In this document: piece by piece, positions 18,098-27,243 of the stretch
Numbering within the stretch: the stretch's first letter is position 1
Layout of the letters: the number at the start of each line of letters is the position of its first letter
NCBI RefSeq assembly: GCF_034929435.1
Contig: NZ_JAYFUM010000024.1
Location: forward strand, 62,001-126,000
Origin: Arcicella rigui
GTDB lineage: Bacteria > Bacteroidota > Bacteroidia > Cytophagales > Spirosomataceae
Length of the DNA stretch: 64,000 nt
Direction of reading: 5' to 3'
Made by a program: the position numbers and the translations under genes
The notes under the pieces: generated by a model
Database searches by the model: none
What the model saw: the letters and a program-made list of their open reading frames with translations, nothing else
What the model was told of the DNA's origin: nothing

Positions 18098-18949
18098 ATG
18101 ACTAATCAGAATTTAGAATATGAAAACTCAATAAAGCCAAAAGATACATTATTCAGATTAAGACTGAATGAAATTTGGCAATATAGAGACCTTTTAATAC
18201 TTTTTGTGCAAAGAGATTTTGTTGCAAAATACAAACAGACAATATTAGGTCCTCTTTGGTTTTTTATACAGCCAATATTTCAAACAATAGTGCTTGCTAT
18301 TGTATTTGGAGGAATGGCAAAATTATCAACAGGAGGAATGCCACCTGTTTTATTTTATTTATTAGGAGTAACTGGTTGGAATTATTTCTCAAATTGCCTA
18401 AGAACCACTTCCAACACATTTACGGTTAATGCGAGCTTATTCGGGAAAGTATATTTCCCAAGAGCTATAACTCCAATCTCTATAATAATCAGTAACTTGA
18501 TTCAATTTGGTATTGGATTTATACTCTTTCTTATAATTTATGCTTATTTTCTATTTATTGGATATCCGCTCAAACCAAATATTACTCTTTTACTCCTTCC
18601 ATTTTTGATTATAATAATGGGCTTATTGGGTTTAGGTTTAGGTATGCTGATATCCGCTCTGACCACAAAGTATCGTGATTTACAGTATCTTGTTGAGTTT
18701 GGAGTACAATTATTAATGTATGCTACGCCAGTTATTTTGCCACTTTCAGCAATACCTTCTAAATATCGCATATTTATGTTAGTCAATCCAATGACAGGGG
18801 TACTTGAGACACTTAAATATGGTTTTTTTGGAACAGGTACTTTTTCTTGGGAGTTGTTAGGGTATTCCGCTGTATTCATGGCTGTTTCTTTTGTTGTGGG
18901 GTTGCTTGTATTTAATTATACAGAGAAAAATTTTATGGATGTTGTATAG
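18098..18949 (+). CDS. wzm: ABC-2 type polysaccharide exporter permease (Wzm)
   Basis: The 283-residue membrane protein contains six predicted hydrophobic segments after a cytoplasmic N-terminus (LRLNEIWQYRDLLILFVQRDFVAKYKQT, a recognised Wzm/TagG/RfbA start). Conserved LGPLWFFIQP and MYATPVILPLSAIP are present. It forms the inner membrane channel for undecaprenyl-linked polysaccharide, and its ATPase partner is encoded 6 bases downstream. Its presence behind a Wza/Wzc pair is unusual because ABC-dependent export and Wzx/Wzy export are normally alternatives. Confidence 0.9.
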   Translation: MTNQNLEYENSIKPKDTLFRLRLNEIWQYRDLLILFVQRDFVAKYKQTILGPLWFFIQPIFQTIVLAIVFGGMAKLSTGGMPPVLFYLLGVTGWNYFSNCLRTTSNTFTVNASLFGKVYFPRAITPISIIISNLIQFGIGFILFLIIYAYFLFIGYPLKPNITLLLLPFLIIIMGLLGLGLGMLISALTTKYRDLQYLVEFGVQLLMYATPVILPLSAIPSKYRIFMLVNPMTGVLETLKYGFFGTGTFSWELLGYSAVFMAVSFVVGLLVFNYTEKNFMDVV

Positions 18950-18955
18950 AAAATT

Positions 18956-20233
18956 ATGAAACCAATAATAAAAGTAGAAAACCTATCCAAACAATATAGA
19001 CTTGGGGCAATTGGAACAGGAACAATAAGAAACGATTTTAAACGCTGGTGGCATTCGATACAAGGAAAAGAAGACCCCTTTTTAAAGATTGGTGAAACTA
19101 ATGATAGAAGTACCAAATCAAAGAGTGACTTTGCTTGGGCATTAAAAGACATCAATTTTGAAGTAATGCCCGGAGAGGTATTAGGTGTAATCGGGAAAAA
19201 CGGGGCTGGAAAATCTACTTTACTAAAAATTCTTTCTAAGGTGACTGGCCCTACTACTGGTAGTATAAGCTATAATGGAAGAATTGGGAGTCTTTTAGAA
19301 GTAGGAACAGGTTTTCACCCTGAACTTTCGGGAAGAGAAAATATTTTCTTAAATGGAGCAATTTTAGGAATGACAAAAAATGAAATTCGCTCAAAACTTG
19401 ATGAAATTATTGATTTTTCTGGTTGTGAACGTTATATAGATACTCCTGTAAAACGCTATTCAAGCGGCATGACTGTTCGTTTAGGCTTTGCCGTAGCAGC
19501 TCACCTTGAACCTGAAATATTGGTGGTGGATGAAGTACTGGCCGTAGGAGATGCCGAATTTCAGAAAAAAGCAATAGGGAAAATGCAGGATGTTAGTCAA
19601 AAAGATGGTAGAACAGTTTTATTTGTAAGTCATAATATGATGAGTATTAAAAAATTATGTACTACTGGCCTCTTATTGAAAAATGGATGTGTTTCTATGT
19701 CTGGTGATATATCGAAGGTAATCAATGCTTATGAATTGGACAATGAAGAAAAAGTTAAATTAGACTTGGGAAGTAGAAGTGATAGAACAGGAAATGGTAG
19801 CGTAAGGATTACTAAATGTACTCTTAAGGGTAAGTCTGGACAAGATACTACATCCATAAGCTGTGGGGAAGAATTTGTTATAGAGGTTGTCTTAACTCGT
19901 ATGCTAAAAAATGTAAATATTTCAGATGTAGGAATCTCTCTTAATATATGTAATTTAAGTGGTGATAAAATTCTTCAATTGAGTAATGATTTTTTAGGTC
20001 AAAGGATAAGAATTACAAATAATACCACAACAATCCAATATATCATAAAAAGATTACCACTAAACCCCGGTAGATATACAATAAGAGCTTTTATCTCAGA
20101 TCGTATTAATATTTTAGATTGGATAGAACATGTTTTTGTATTTGATGTTGAAGAAGGAGATTTTTTTGGTAGTGGTGTAATTGATAATAGTAGTATATTT
20201 TTTACTGATCATTCATTTAAGATAATTTCATAA
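18956..20233 (+). CDS. wzt: ABC transporter ATPase with C-terminal carbohydrate-binding domain (Wzt)
   Basis: The 425-residue protein has Walker A GKNGAGKST (80-88), the LLEVGTGFHPELSGRENIF region typical of polysaccharide ATPases, signature YSSGM (168-172), Walker B ILVVDE (188-193) and the switch His226. Residues from about 270 to the end form a beta-rich domain as in Wzt proteins, where this domain recognises the modified non-reducing end of the finished glycan and gates export. It is coupled with wzm. A terminal modification (methyl or other cap) is thus expected on the exported chain, and three methyltransferases occur downstream. Confidence 0.9.
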   Translation: MKPIIKVENLSKQYRLGAIGTGTIRNDFKRWWHSIQGKEDPFLKIGETNDRSTKSKSDFAWALKDINFEVMPGEVLGVIGKNGAGKSTLLKILSKVTGPTTGSISYNGRIGSLLEVGTGFHPELSGRENIFLNGAILGMTKNEIRSKLDEIIDFSGCERYIDTPVKRYSSGMTVRLGFAVAAHLEPEILVVDEVLAVGDAEFQKKAIGKMQDVSQKDGRTVLFVSHNMMSIKKLCTTGLLLKNGCVSMSGDISKVINAYELDNEEKVKLDLGSRSDRTGNGSVRITKCTLKGKSGQDTTSISCGEEFVIEVVLTRMLKNVNISDVGISLNICNLSGDKILQLSNDFLGQRIRITNNTTTIQYIIKRLPLNPGRYTIRAFISDRINILDWIEHVFVFDVEEGDFFGSGVIDNSSIFFTDHSFKIIS

Positions 20234-20397
20234 AATATAGTATTCCCCTTATACTATCCAGTTATTTTATTATCTCATCAAAAAATAATAATTAATCAAC
20301 TTAATGTCTTAGTATTTAGAGCTTTATCAATACTGTTCTGAGAGAATCATATATTGCTCTCGAATATATAGTTGATTTCATTTTAATTTATGTAAGG

Positions 20398-21546
20398 TTG
20401 AAAAATTTAAAGATATACAAGGCATTTCCTGCCTATGATAACTATTTAGATAAATTTTATCATACTAATATTGAACTTAAAAATATGACTTTTTTTGAGC
20501 TTCAGTATGCTTTAATTAGAGATGGATTCCCATGGATTTTTTCATGGTCAACTAATATTAATAATAGTGATGTAGATATTTTTGAAACGGTTCATAATTG
20601 TGAATGGTTACAAAAATCTTGGGATGTGAATAAAAAAATATATATAAATTGGCAAATTGAAATAGTAATAGAGCAAATAAAATCGTTCAAACCCAATATT
20701 TGTGTATTATACCCCCCTGAATTATTTACTCAAGAGATTATCTTACAGATTAAGAGTGTAGTCAATCATGAAATGGTTATCGTTGGTTACGATGGAATGA
20801 ATAGAATGAATGTTGACTTATACAAAGGTTATGATTTAATAGTTACTTGCTCAGATTATATAAGTGATTATTATAAAAAAAATAATAAAGAAACCTACAC
20901 ATTGAATTTTTGTTTCGATGAATCAATACTCGACCGAATTACCCTTAAAAGTACACAACAATATAACGTAGGTTTTTCAGGTTCAATTTATGCCAAAATG
21001 CATGATTATAGATACGAATTATTAAAGTATTTGACAAAACGTATAGACATAGAGGTTAGGTCAGAATTTGGAACAGAAAGAGATTATAGTTTAACATCAA
21101 AAGGACAATTAAAGCGACTGATAAAGAGAAAAGATTTATCGAACTATTTGGGATTATGGCGTATTTCTAAAGCAAATACTGGTCCTGTATTTGGTTTGGA
21201 AATGTATCAATTTTTACATGATTCTAAAATTAGCATTAATATGCACGGAGACCATATCAATTTTGCAGCCAATGTACGATTGTATGAAATAACAGGGGTT
21301 GGCTCGTGTATGTTAACGGATTGGAAAACAAATATTTCAGAAATTTTTATACCAGATAAAGAGATTGTTACTTATACCTCTTATGAAGAAGCATACGATA
21401 AAGTAAAATTTTTATTGAGGAACGAGACACTAAGGGAAAAAATAGCAAAAGCAGGTCAACAAAAGACTATAGAAAATTATACCTACAAAAAACGGTTGCC
21501 ACATTTATTTAGTTTTTTAAAGAGATTCTATAATTTTAATTCGTAA
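20398..21546 (+). CDS. CgeB-like glycosyltransferase (GT-B, glycos_transf_1_2 type)
   Basis: The 382-residue protein has a GT-B type layout: an N-terminal domain (LKIYKAFPAYDNYLDKF...; central VIVGYDGMNRMNVDLYKGYDLIVTCSDY) and a C-terminal domain with VGFSGSIYAK and a late ISINMHGDHINFAANVRLYEITGVGSCMLTD segment, the characteristic nucleotide-sugar contact region of CgeB/Glyco_trans_1_2 proteins. The start is TTG at 20398; later Met codons would remove conserved N-terminal sequence. It overlaps the next gene by one base (TAATG). Donor and acceptor are unknown. Confidence 0.72.
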   Translation: MKNLKIYKAFPAYDNYLDKFYHTNIELKNMTFFELQYALIRDGFPWIFSWSTNINNSDVDIFETVHNCEWLQKSWDVNKKIYINWQIEIVIEQIKSFKPNICVLYPPELFTQEIILQIKSVVNHEMVIVGYDGMNRMNVDLYKGYDLIVTCSDYISDYYKKNNKETYTLNFCFDESILDRITLKSTQQYNVGFSGSIYAKMHDYRYELLKYLTKRIDIEVRSEFGTERDYSLTSKGQLKRLIKRKDLSNYLGLWRISKANTGPVFGLEMYQFLHDSKISINMHGDHINFAANVRLYEITGVGSCMLTDWKTNISEIFIPDKEIVTYTSYEEAYDKVKFLLRNETLREKIAKAGQQKTIENYTYKKRLPHLFSFLKRFYNFNS

Positions 21547-22226
21547 TGATGAAAATTAGAATAATAAAAAAAATTAGAATATTCTTTTTTACTCTTCTGA
21601 AATTCTTTATTCCTGAGTTATCTATCCTGAAAAGACAAATAAACTGGAATAATTTAACTGATTATTCGTCATCATCATCAGTTGTTTCAGAAAAGTCAAA
21701 AATAAACTCTCCTTACCAGTTACATAACATCTGCGTTGGAAAGTTTACTTACATAGATATAAATTCGTTTATTTCAGACGCTAGTATTGGCAAGTTTTGT
21801 TCAATTGGGCCTAATTTTTTTTGTGGATGGGGAATACATCCAATAGATGGATTGAGTACAGCCCCGATGTTCTATTCAACAAAAAAACAAAATGGTTTTA
21901 CGTTTTCAGTAACTGATAAAATAGAAGAACGTAAAAGAATAAATATCGGAAATGATGTCTTTATTGGTGCAAATGTTACAGTTTTAGATGGAGTGACTAT
22001 TGGGCATGGTGCTGTAATTGGTGCAGGAGCAGTTGTTTCTAAAGATATACCACCTTATGCAATTGCAGTTGGTTGTCCAATAAAAGTCATTAAATACAGA
22101 TTTTCTCAAGATCAAATTGAGGCATTACTTAAAATTAAATGGTGGAACTTCCCTAATGAAGAGCTTATAGAAGTAGAAAAAATGTTCTTTGATATTGAGT
22201 CTTTTATTAAAAAATATGAAAAATAA
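21546..22226 (+). CDS. Left-handed beta-helix acyltransferase (CatB/WbbJ-like)
   Basis: Residues 60-190 form hexapeptide repeats: VGKFTYIDINSFISDASIG, FCSIGPNFFCGWGIHPIDG and INIGNDVFIGANVTVLDGVTIGHGAVIGAGAVV. The GIHPIDGLSTAPMFY segment with its His is typical of xenobiotic/LPS O-acetyltransferases (XAT/CatB class). It likely adds an acetyl or related acyl group to a sugar of the polysaccharide, using acyl-CoA in the cytoplasm. A second ATG lies one codon after the first. The next glycosyltransferase starts inside its 3' end. Confidence 0.78.
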   Translation: MMKIRIIKKIRIFFFTLLKFFIPELSILKRQINWNNLTDYSSSSSVVSEKSKINSPYQLHNICVGKFTYIDINSFISDASIGKFCSIGPNFFCGWGIHPIDGLSTAPMFYSTKKQNGFTFSVTDKIEERKRINIGNDVFIGANVTVLDGVTIGHGAVIGAGAVVSKDIPPYAIAVGCPIKVIKYRFSQDQIEALLKIKWWNFPNEELIEVEKMFFDIESFIKKYEK

Positions 22227-23031
22227 GCTTTCAATAATAACCATTAATTTTAATAATAAGATTGGCTTGCGTAAAACAATTGAGAGTGTTATTTCTCAAA
22301 CTTTTAATGATTTTGAATATATAATAATTGATGGAGGCTCATCGGATGAAAGTGTTGAAGTGATTATTGAAAATAAAAATAAAATTAATTATTGGGTAAG
22401 TGAAAAAGATAATGGCGTTTATCACGCAATGAATAAAGGTATTGCTCTGGCTAATGGGAAGTATTTGTTGTTTTTAAATTCAGGAGATTTTCTATATGAT
22501 AGTACTGTTCTTGAAAAGATATTCATGAATGAACACAAAGCTGATTTTTTATGTGGACGATGTGCTATATCACGGAAAGGAGAGGTTATTCATATAACTA
22601 ACCCGCCTGAAATTCATACTTTTCAAACTTATTTTAAAGGTAGTATCAATCATCAATCTACTTTTATAAAAAAGGAAATGTTCTTAAGGTTTGGGCTTTA
22701 TCGTGAAGATTTTCGATATAATTCTGATTGGGAATTTTGGATACGTACAATTATATTAAACAATTGCAGTACAGAAAAAATAAACGAGATCGTATGTGAA
22801 TATAATCTGGAAGGAATTTCTTCTACTGAAAATAACTCCGAAGCTTATAAGAAAGAAATATTCGATGTTTGCTCTCAACCTATATTGCAAAAGTTTATCC
22901 CAGATTATGAATATTGGTCGAATGAACAAAAGAGTTTAGCTCCACTATACTGGTTGAAATCAAAAAAAATATTGTACATACCTGTTCTATTTCTCTATCG
23001 TTTTGCATTGTATTTTTCTAAAAAAAGATAG
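22216..23031 (+). CDS. Glycosyltransferase, family 2 (WcaA-like subgroup)
   Basis: The ATG at 22216 gives MKNKLSIITINFNNKIGL, the standard family 2 N-terminus; an upstream TTG at 22189 would add nine unrelated residues. The nucleotide-binding IIDGGSSDESVEVI, the DNGVYHAMNKGIALANGKY segment and the acidic FLNSGDFL motif define a common subgroup that includes colanic acid transferases. The gene overlaps the preceding acyltransferase by 11 bases. It is similar throughout its N-terminal half to the protein at 30457-31266, suggesting an old duplication in this locus. Confidence 0.82.
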   Translation: MKNKLSIITINFNNKIGLRKTIESVISQTFNDFEYIIIDGGSSDESVEVIIENKNKINYWVSEKDNGVYHAMNKGIALANGKYLLFLNSGDFLYDSTVLEKIFMNEHKADFLCGRCAISRKGEVIHITNPPEIHTFQTYFKGSINHQSTFIKKEMFLRFGLYREDFRYNSDWEFWIRTIILNNCSTEKINEIVCEYNLEGISSTENNSEAYKKEIFDVCSQPILQKFIPDYEYWSNEQKSLAPLYWLKSKKILYIPVLFLYRFALYFSKKR

Positions 23032-23128
23032 TCACTTTTGAGTGCTGAAATAATTAAAGGTGTAAAAAATCAGATTTTAATACCTTTTGAAAGTAAAGTG
23101 AAAAGTTCCGTTAAACTTTATTATATCA

Positions 23129-24289
23129 ATGAATAATATTAAAATACTTTTTATTACTCATTATAACGGTATGTATGGAGCTAATCAATCTCTATGTAAA
23201 CTTATTTTAGAGCTAAAAAACGACTATAATATTTCTCCGGTAGTATTAGTGCCAAGCCATGGGCCAATATGTGATTTTTTAGAAGACAATGATATAAAGT
23301 ATTATATTTCCCATTTTTATTGGTGGGTTAACGCAGATACTGGAATTTTTCAAATGCTTCTAAATTTTAGGAAACAAATTATTAATTTAATGCGAGTTCC
23401 AAGATTGGCAAGACTTGTAAAAAATGATGGAATAGACTTGGTTTACAGCAATTCAATTACCATAAATGTAGGTTATTTTTTGAGTAAAAAACTACAATGC
23501 CCTCATATTTGGCACATTAGAGAAGCAATGGAGCAAATTAATTTAAGGTTTTCATTAGGACTAAAGCTTTCCAAAAAAATTTTAAAAGTAGCGGCAAACC
23601 AGTACATTGTTATTTCAGATTTTATTAATAAAGCATTCAATGATTTATTACCCGATGAAAAAGTCAAGAGAATATATAATGGAATAAGCATTGATTTAGA
23701 GTATAAGCGAATCAATAATATGTTTGATGAAAATATCAATATATGTTGTGTAGGATTATTATGTGAGCAAAAAAATCAATTTAATATTTTAGAAGCAATT
23801 AAAATATTAAAAGAAAAAGGAAAATCAAACGTTCGCTTACATCTGATTGGGACAGCTAAGAAACTTTACTTAGAAGAACTTGAGCTATACATAAACCAAC
23901 AGGGATTAAAAAGTAATGTTATCCTTTATGGTCATCAGAAAAATGTAAACAAATTACTCGTTGGAATGAATTTAGGCATAATGCCATCTCGTGATGAAGC
24001 ATTTGGAAGAGTCAGTATTGAATATATGCTTCATAAAATGCCCGTTATAGCCAGTAAATCTGGGGCTAATGAAGAAATTATTAAAAGTGGAGTAAATGGT
24101 TTTTTATACAAATTAAACGACGCTGAAGAATTAGCTCAAAATCTTGCTTATTATTTAGACAAGCCCTCAGAGTTAGATAGAATGGGTGAAATAGCCTTCA
24201 ATTATGCGAAAGAAAATTTCTCTTCTTCTCAGAACACACAAGCCATCTACCAAGTCATTCATAATTTGATTTACCAATCAAATATTTGA
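23129..24289 (+). CDS. Glycosyltransferase, family 4
   Basis: The 386-residue GT-B protein opens with ILFITHYNGMYGANQSLCKLIL, the glycine-rich acceptor-side loop of GT4 enzymes. The C-terminal half has CVGLLCEQKNQFNILEAI and the EX7E motif in EAFGRVSIEYML, followed by MPVIASKSGANEEII and VNGFLY, all standard GT4 donor-binding features. It is preceded by a 97-base gap, the first clear break after the acyltransferase/GT2 pair. The sugar transferred is unknown. Confidence 0.85.
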   Translation: MNNIKILFITHYNGMYGANQSLCKLILELKNDYNISPVVLVPSHGPICDFLEDNDIKYYISHFYWWVNADTGIFQMLLNFRKQIINLMRVPRLARLVKNDGIDLVYSNSITINVGYFLSKKLQCPHIWHIREAMEQINLRFSLGLKLSKKILKVAANQYIVISDFINKAFNDLLPDEKVKRIYNGISIDLEYKRINNMFDENINICCVGLLCEQKNQFNILEAIKILKEKGKSNVRLHLIGTAKKLYLEELELYINQQGLKSNVILYGHQKNVNKLLVGMNLGIMPSRDEAFGRVSIEYMLHKMPVIASKSGANEEIIKSGVNGFLYKLNDAEELAQNLAYYLDKPSELDRMGEIAFNYAKENFSSSQNTQAIYQVIHNLIYQSNI

Positions 24290-24315
24290 ATTTAAAATAC
24301 AAATATTTACTATTT

Positions 24316-26109
24316 ATGTGTGGAATATCAGCTGTTTTTAGATATACAGAAATCTCCAAAGCAGACCAGGAGAGGCTCATCCTAATGAATGAAGAAATGC
24401 ATTATCGAGGTCCGGATGATCGAGGTATTTGGTATGATGAAAAATGCGGCATGGCACAAGTTAGGCTATCAATCATTGGAATAGAGAAAGGTAAACAACC
24501 ATTGTTCAATGAAGATAAATCATTGGTATTAATTTGTAACGGAGAAATATACAATTATATCGAGTTAAAGAGAGATTTACAAGATAAAGGACACGTATTC
24601 AATTCAGAAAGTGATTCTGAAACTATTTTGCATCTCTATGAAGAATATGGAGTAAAGTGCTTAGAGCATTTACGTGGTATGTTTGCGTTTTGTTTATGGG
24701 ATACTCATGAAAACCAACTTTTTGCGGCAAGAGATCGTGTTGGAGAGAAAAGCTTATATTTTGCCGAAATTCCGAGTGGAGTAGTGGTAAGTACTGAATT
24801 GAAGGCAATACTGAAATATTATATAGCGAAGCCACAAATTAATTTAGAGCAACTGTTAGCTCCCATCAGATACACTGCACCAACCAGTAAAAAAGATACA
24901 TATATTGAGCAAATTAAGCGAATTGAACCCGGCCAATATATCTTAGTTGATGATTCGGGCCTACAAAAATTTACTTACTGGAAAAGGAATTTAGCCAGTA
25001 GGTTTGTAGGTAGTGTGCAAGAAGCTAAATCTGAGACTCTTCGACTAATGAGAGAATCAGTAGATTTATGTTTAAGGAGTGACGTGCCAGTAGCAGTAAT
25101 GCTAAGTGGGGGGGTAGATTCAAGTGCAATTGCAGCCTTAGCTAAAGATACAGGAAGAGAAGTACATACTATAACTGCTGGTTATAAAGGCAAACACAGC
25201 GTAGATGAAAGAGATGTTGCAAAGCGTTTTGCCAAAGAAAAAGGATTCATTTATCATGAAGTTGAACTCGACGAAACTGATTTTAATGAATGTTTTGAAG
25301 AGTTTACACAGTACATTGATGAGCCTATTACAGATAGTGCTGCATTGGCACAATGGGCATTGTATAAAAAGGTTAAAAGTTTAGGTTTTAAAGTATTACT
25401 TGGTGGTATGGGAGGAGATGAATTATTCTATGGTTATGGATACTGGAATAATTTGGCAGAATCAATGTCTTTGCACAAACAACATCAGAACCTATTTCCT
25501 TGGAAAGGTATTAATAAAAAGAAAATGTTTCTTGATTTTCTTTTGAAAAATTGGAAACATATTTTGTACGCAGGTTATCCTTATAAAATTGCAGAAAGTT
25601 CCATAGGAAGTTGGATGTATGATGATTTTAGACAATTTGTAAATTCGGGTAGTTTTGATTTTGGGGAGGAAAGTTTTATGCTCAAAGACATACAAGCTAA
25701 CTTCTCTTTTGATCTTTGCGAAAATGGGAAAGAGATAGATTCTGTGTATGAGTTCTTATTTTCATATACAATGACGATGGCCTATCTCTATTTATCTGAC
25801 CGAGAAGGCATGGGAAACTCAATTGAGATTCGTTCTCCATTCCTTGATTATAAACTGGTTGATTTTGTCTCTTCATTACCTTTAGAAATAAAATATAAAA
25901 AAAATCATCCTAAGATTTTTTTAAAAGAAATACTCAGTGGAGTCGTACCAGATTATATTTTATATGCCACTAAACGAGGATTTACCCCTCCAAATAGTTT
26001 TATACAAGATGTAGTTAACAACTATAACTATACGTTTTTTAAATCAGAATCGAAGTTTTATAATTCAGTTTTAACGGATAGGTTATTGACTCTAACTCTA
26101 AAAAAATAG
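24316..26109 (+). CDS. asnB: Glutamine-dependent amidotransferase, asparagine synthase (AsnB/WbpS-like)
   Basis: The start at 24316 yields MCGISAVF, placing the required Cys nucleophile at position 2; the upstream TTG at 24286 would bury it and is rejected. The glutaminase domain contains MHYRGPDDRG and NGEIYNY; the synthetase domain has the PP-loop LSGGVDSSAIAAL. About 597 residues is normal for AsnB. In O-antigen and capsule loci such proteins (for example WbpS-type) are thought to convert uronic acid carboxylates into amides. The uronic acid pathway upstream supports that role over general asparagine synthesis, but this is inference. Confidence 0.85.
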   Translation: MCGISAVFRYTEISKADQERLILMNEEMHYRGPDDRGIWYDEKCGMAQVRLSIIGIEKGKQPLFNEDKSLVLICNGEIYNYIELKRDLQDKGHVFNSESDSETILHLYEEYGVKCLEHLRGMFAFCLWDTHENQLFAARDRVGEKSLYFAEIPSGVVVSTELKAILKYYIAKPQINLEQLLAPIRYTAPTSKKDTYIEQIKRIEPGQYILVDDSGLQKFTYWKRNLASRFVGSVQEAKSETLRLMRESVDLCLRSDVPVAVMLSGGVDSSAIAALAKDTGREVHTITAGYKGKHSVDERDVAKRFAKEKGFIYHEVELDETDFNECFEEFTQYIDEPITDSAALAQWALYKKVKSLGFKVLLGGMGGDELFYGYGYWNNLAESMSLHKQHQNLFPWKGINKKKMFLDFLLKNWKHILYAGYPYKIAESSIGSWMYDDFRQFVNSGSFDFGEESFMLKDIQANFSFDLCENGKEIDSVYEFLFSYTMTMAYLYLSDREGMGNSIEIRSPFLDYKLVDFVSSLPLEIKYKKNHPKIFLKEILSGVVPDYILYATKRGFTPPNSFIQDVVNNYNYTFFKSESKFYNSVLTDRLLTLTLKK

Positions 26110-26113
26110 AAGG

Positions 26114-27085
26114 ATGTCTTTATTGAAATTAGCTCCAATAGTTCTTTTTGTTTATAACCGTCCAAAGCATACAGAACTAACTCTTAATGCATTATACAAT
26201 AACAAGTTAGCCAGTGAGAGTACTCTCTATATATATAGCGATGGGCTGAAAGAAAATGCTTCTCATGAAACAATAATCCAAGTTAGTGAAGTAAGAAGCG
26301 TTATAAGAAAGCAACAGTGGTGTAAAAAAGTCGTAATAATAGAAAGTGACAAAAATAAAGGGCTTGCAGAGTCAATAAAAAATGGTGTTTCAGAGGTTAT
26401 TAAACAACATGGTAAGGTAATCGTTATGGAGGATGACCTCATTACATCCACGGCATTTTTAACCTATATGAACAAAGCATTAGACTACTATCAAAAAAGG
26501 ATGTCTGTATTTTCAATAAGTGGATATAATTTACCTCCGAATAAGATGCCAATCCCCGATGATTATGATTATGATGTGTATGCCAGTTTACGGAATGGTT
26601 CATGGGGATGGGCCACGTGGGAAGATAGATGGAATCAAGTAGATTGGTCTGTATCTAATTTTAAGGTTATTTCAAAAAACCAGCCATTACAAGATGCTTT
26701 TAACCGAAGGGGTGATGATGTGTATCCAATGTTAGAATCTCAACAAAGTGGAAAGTTAAATATTTGGTCAATTCAATTTACAGTAGCTCATTTTGAAAAC
26801 CATGCTGTTTCGATTGTACCAACAGTGTCTTATGTTGATAATATAGGTCTCGATGGTACAGGAGAAAATTGTAAACCCAATTTGTCATTAAGAAATAGAG
26901 GTTTAAATGAGAATGAAGATATAAAATTTCTTGATATTCTGTATGAAGACAAACGAATTATTAATGCCTTTTATAGTGCTAATTGTAGCCTAAAACGGCC
27001 GTTGTGGCAGAAGATTATTAACAGATTGAGTCGGATTATAGGAGGTAAAAATGTATTTGTAATTAAACGGAAAGTTTTTTCCTAA
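26114..27085 (+). CDS. Glycosyltransferase, GT-A fold (family 2-like / GNT-I-like)
   Basis: The protein starts with LAPIVLFVYNRPKHTELTLNAL, contains YIYSDGLKEN and an acidic metal-binding motif VIVMEDDLITS, then WGWATWEDRWNQVDW, a block seen in bacterial GT-A enzymes annotated as sugar transferases in Bacteroidota polysaccharide loci. It begins 4 bases after asnB and is probably cotranscribed. Its 323 residues have no membrane segment. Substrate unknown. Confidence 0.75.
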   Translation: MSLLKLAPIVLFVYNRPKHTELTLNALYNNKLASESTLYIYSDGLKENASHETIIQVSEVRSVIRKQQWCKKVVIIESDKNKGLAESIKNGVSEVIKQHGKVIVMEDDLITSTAFLTYMNKALDYYQKRMSVFSISGYNLPPNKMPIPDDYDYDVYASLRNGSWGWATWEDRWNQVDWSVSNFKVISKNQPLQDAFNRRGDDVYPMLESQQSGKLNIWSIQFTVAHFENHAVSIVPTVSYVDNIGLDGTGENCKPNLSLRNRGLNENEDIKFLDILYEDKRIINAFYSANCSLKRPLWQKIINRLSRIIGGKNVFVIKRKVFS

Positions 27086-27243
27086 ATCATCTTGCTGAAA
27101 CAAGTAGCATTTTTGTCAATAATTCAAACATTACCGATGAAGGAAGCTATAAAATCTCTTCTCAAAAGCCTTAAAGCTGAGATGTAACCATAGTTTTAAT
27201 TTTTCAAAATTGATAACAACATTAATATATTATATATACATCA

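Noticed and set aside
24286..24315. TTG at 24286 as the asnB start
   Set aside because: It would place the catalytic cysteine at residue 12, whereas the glutaminase requires Cys at position 2 after Met, as given by the ATG at 24316.
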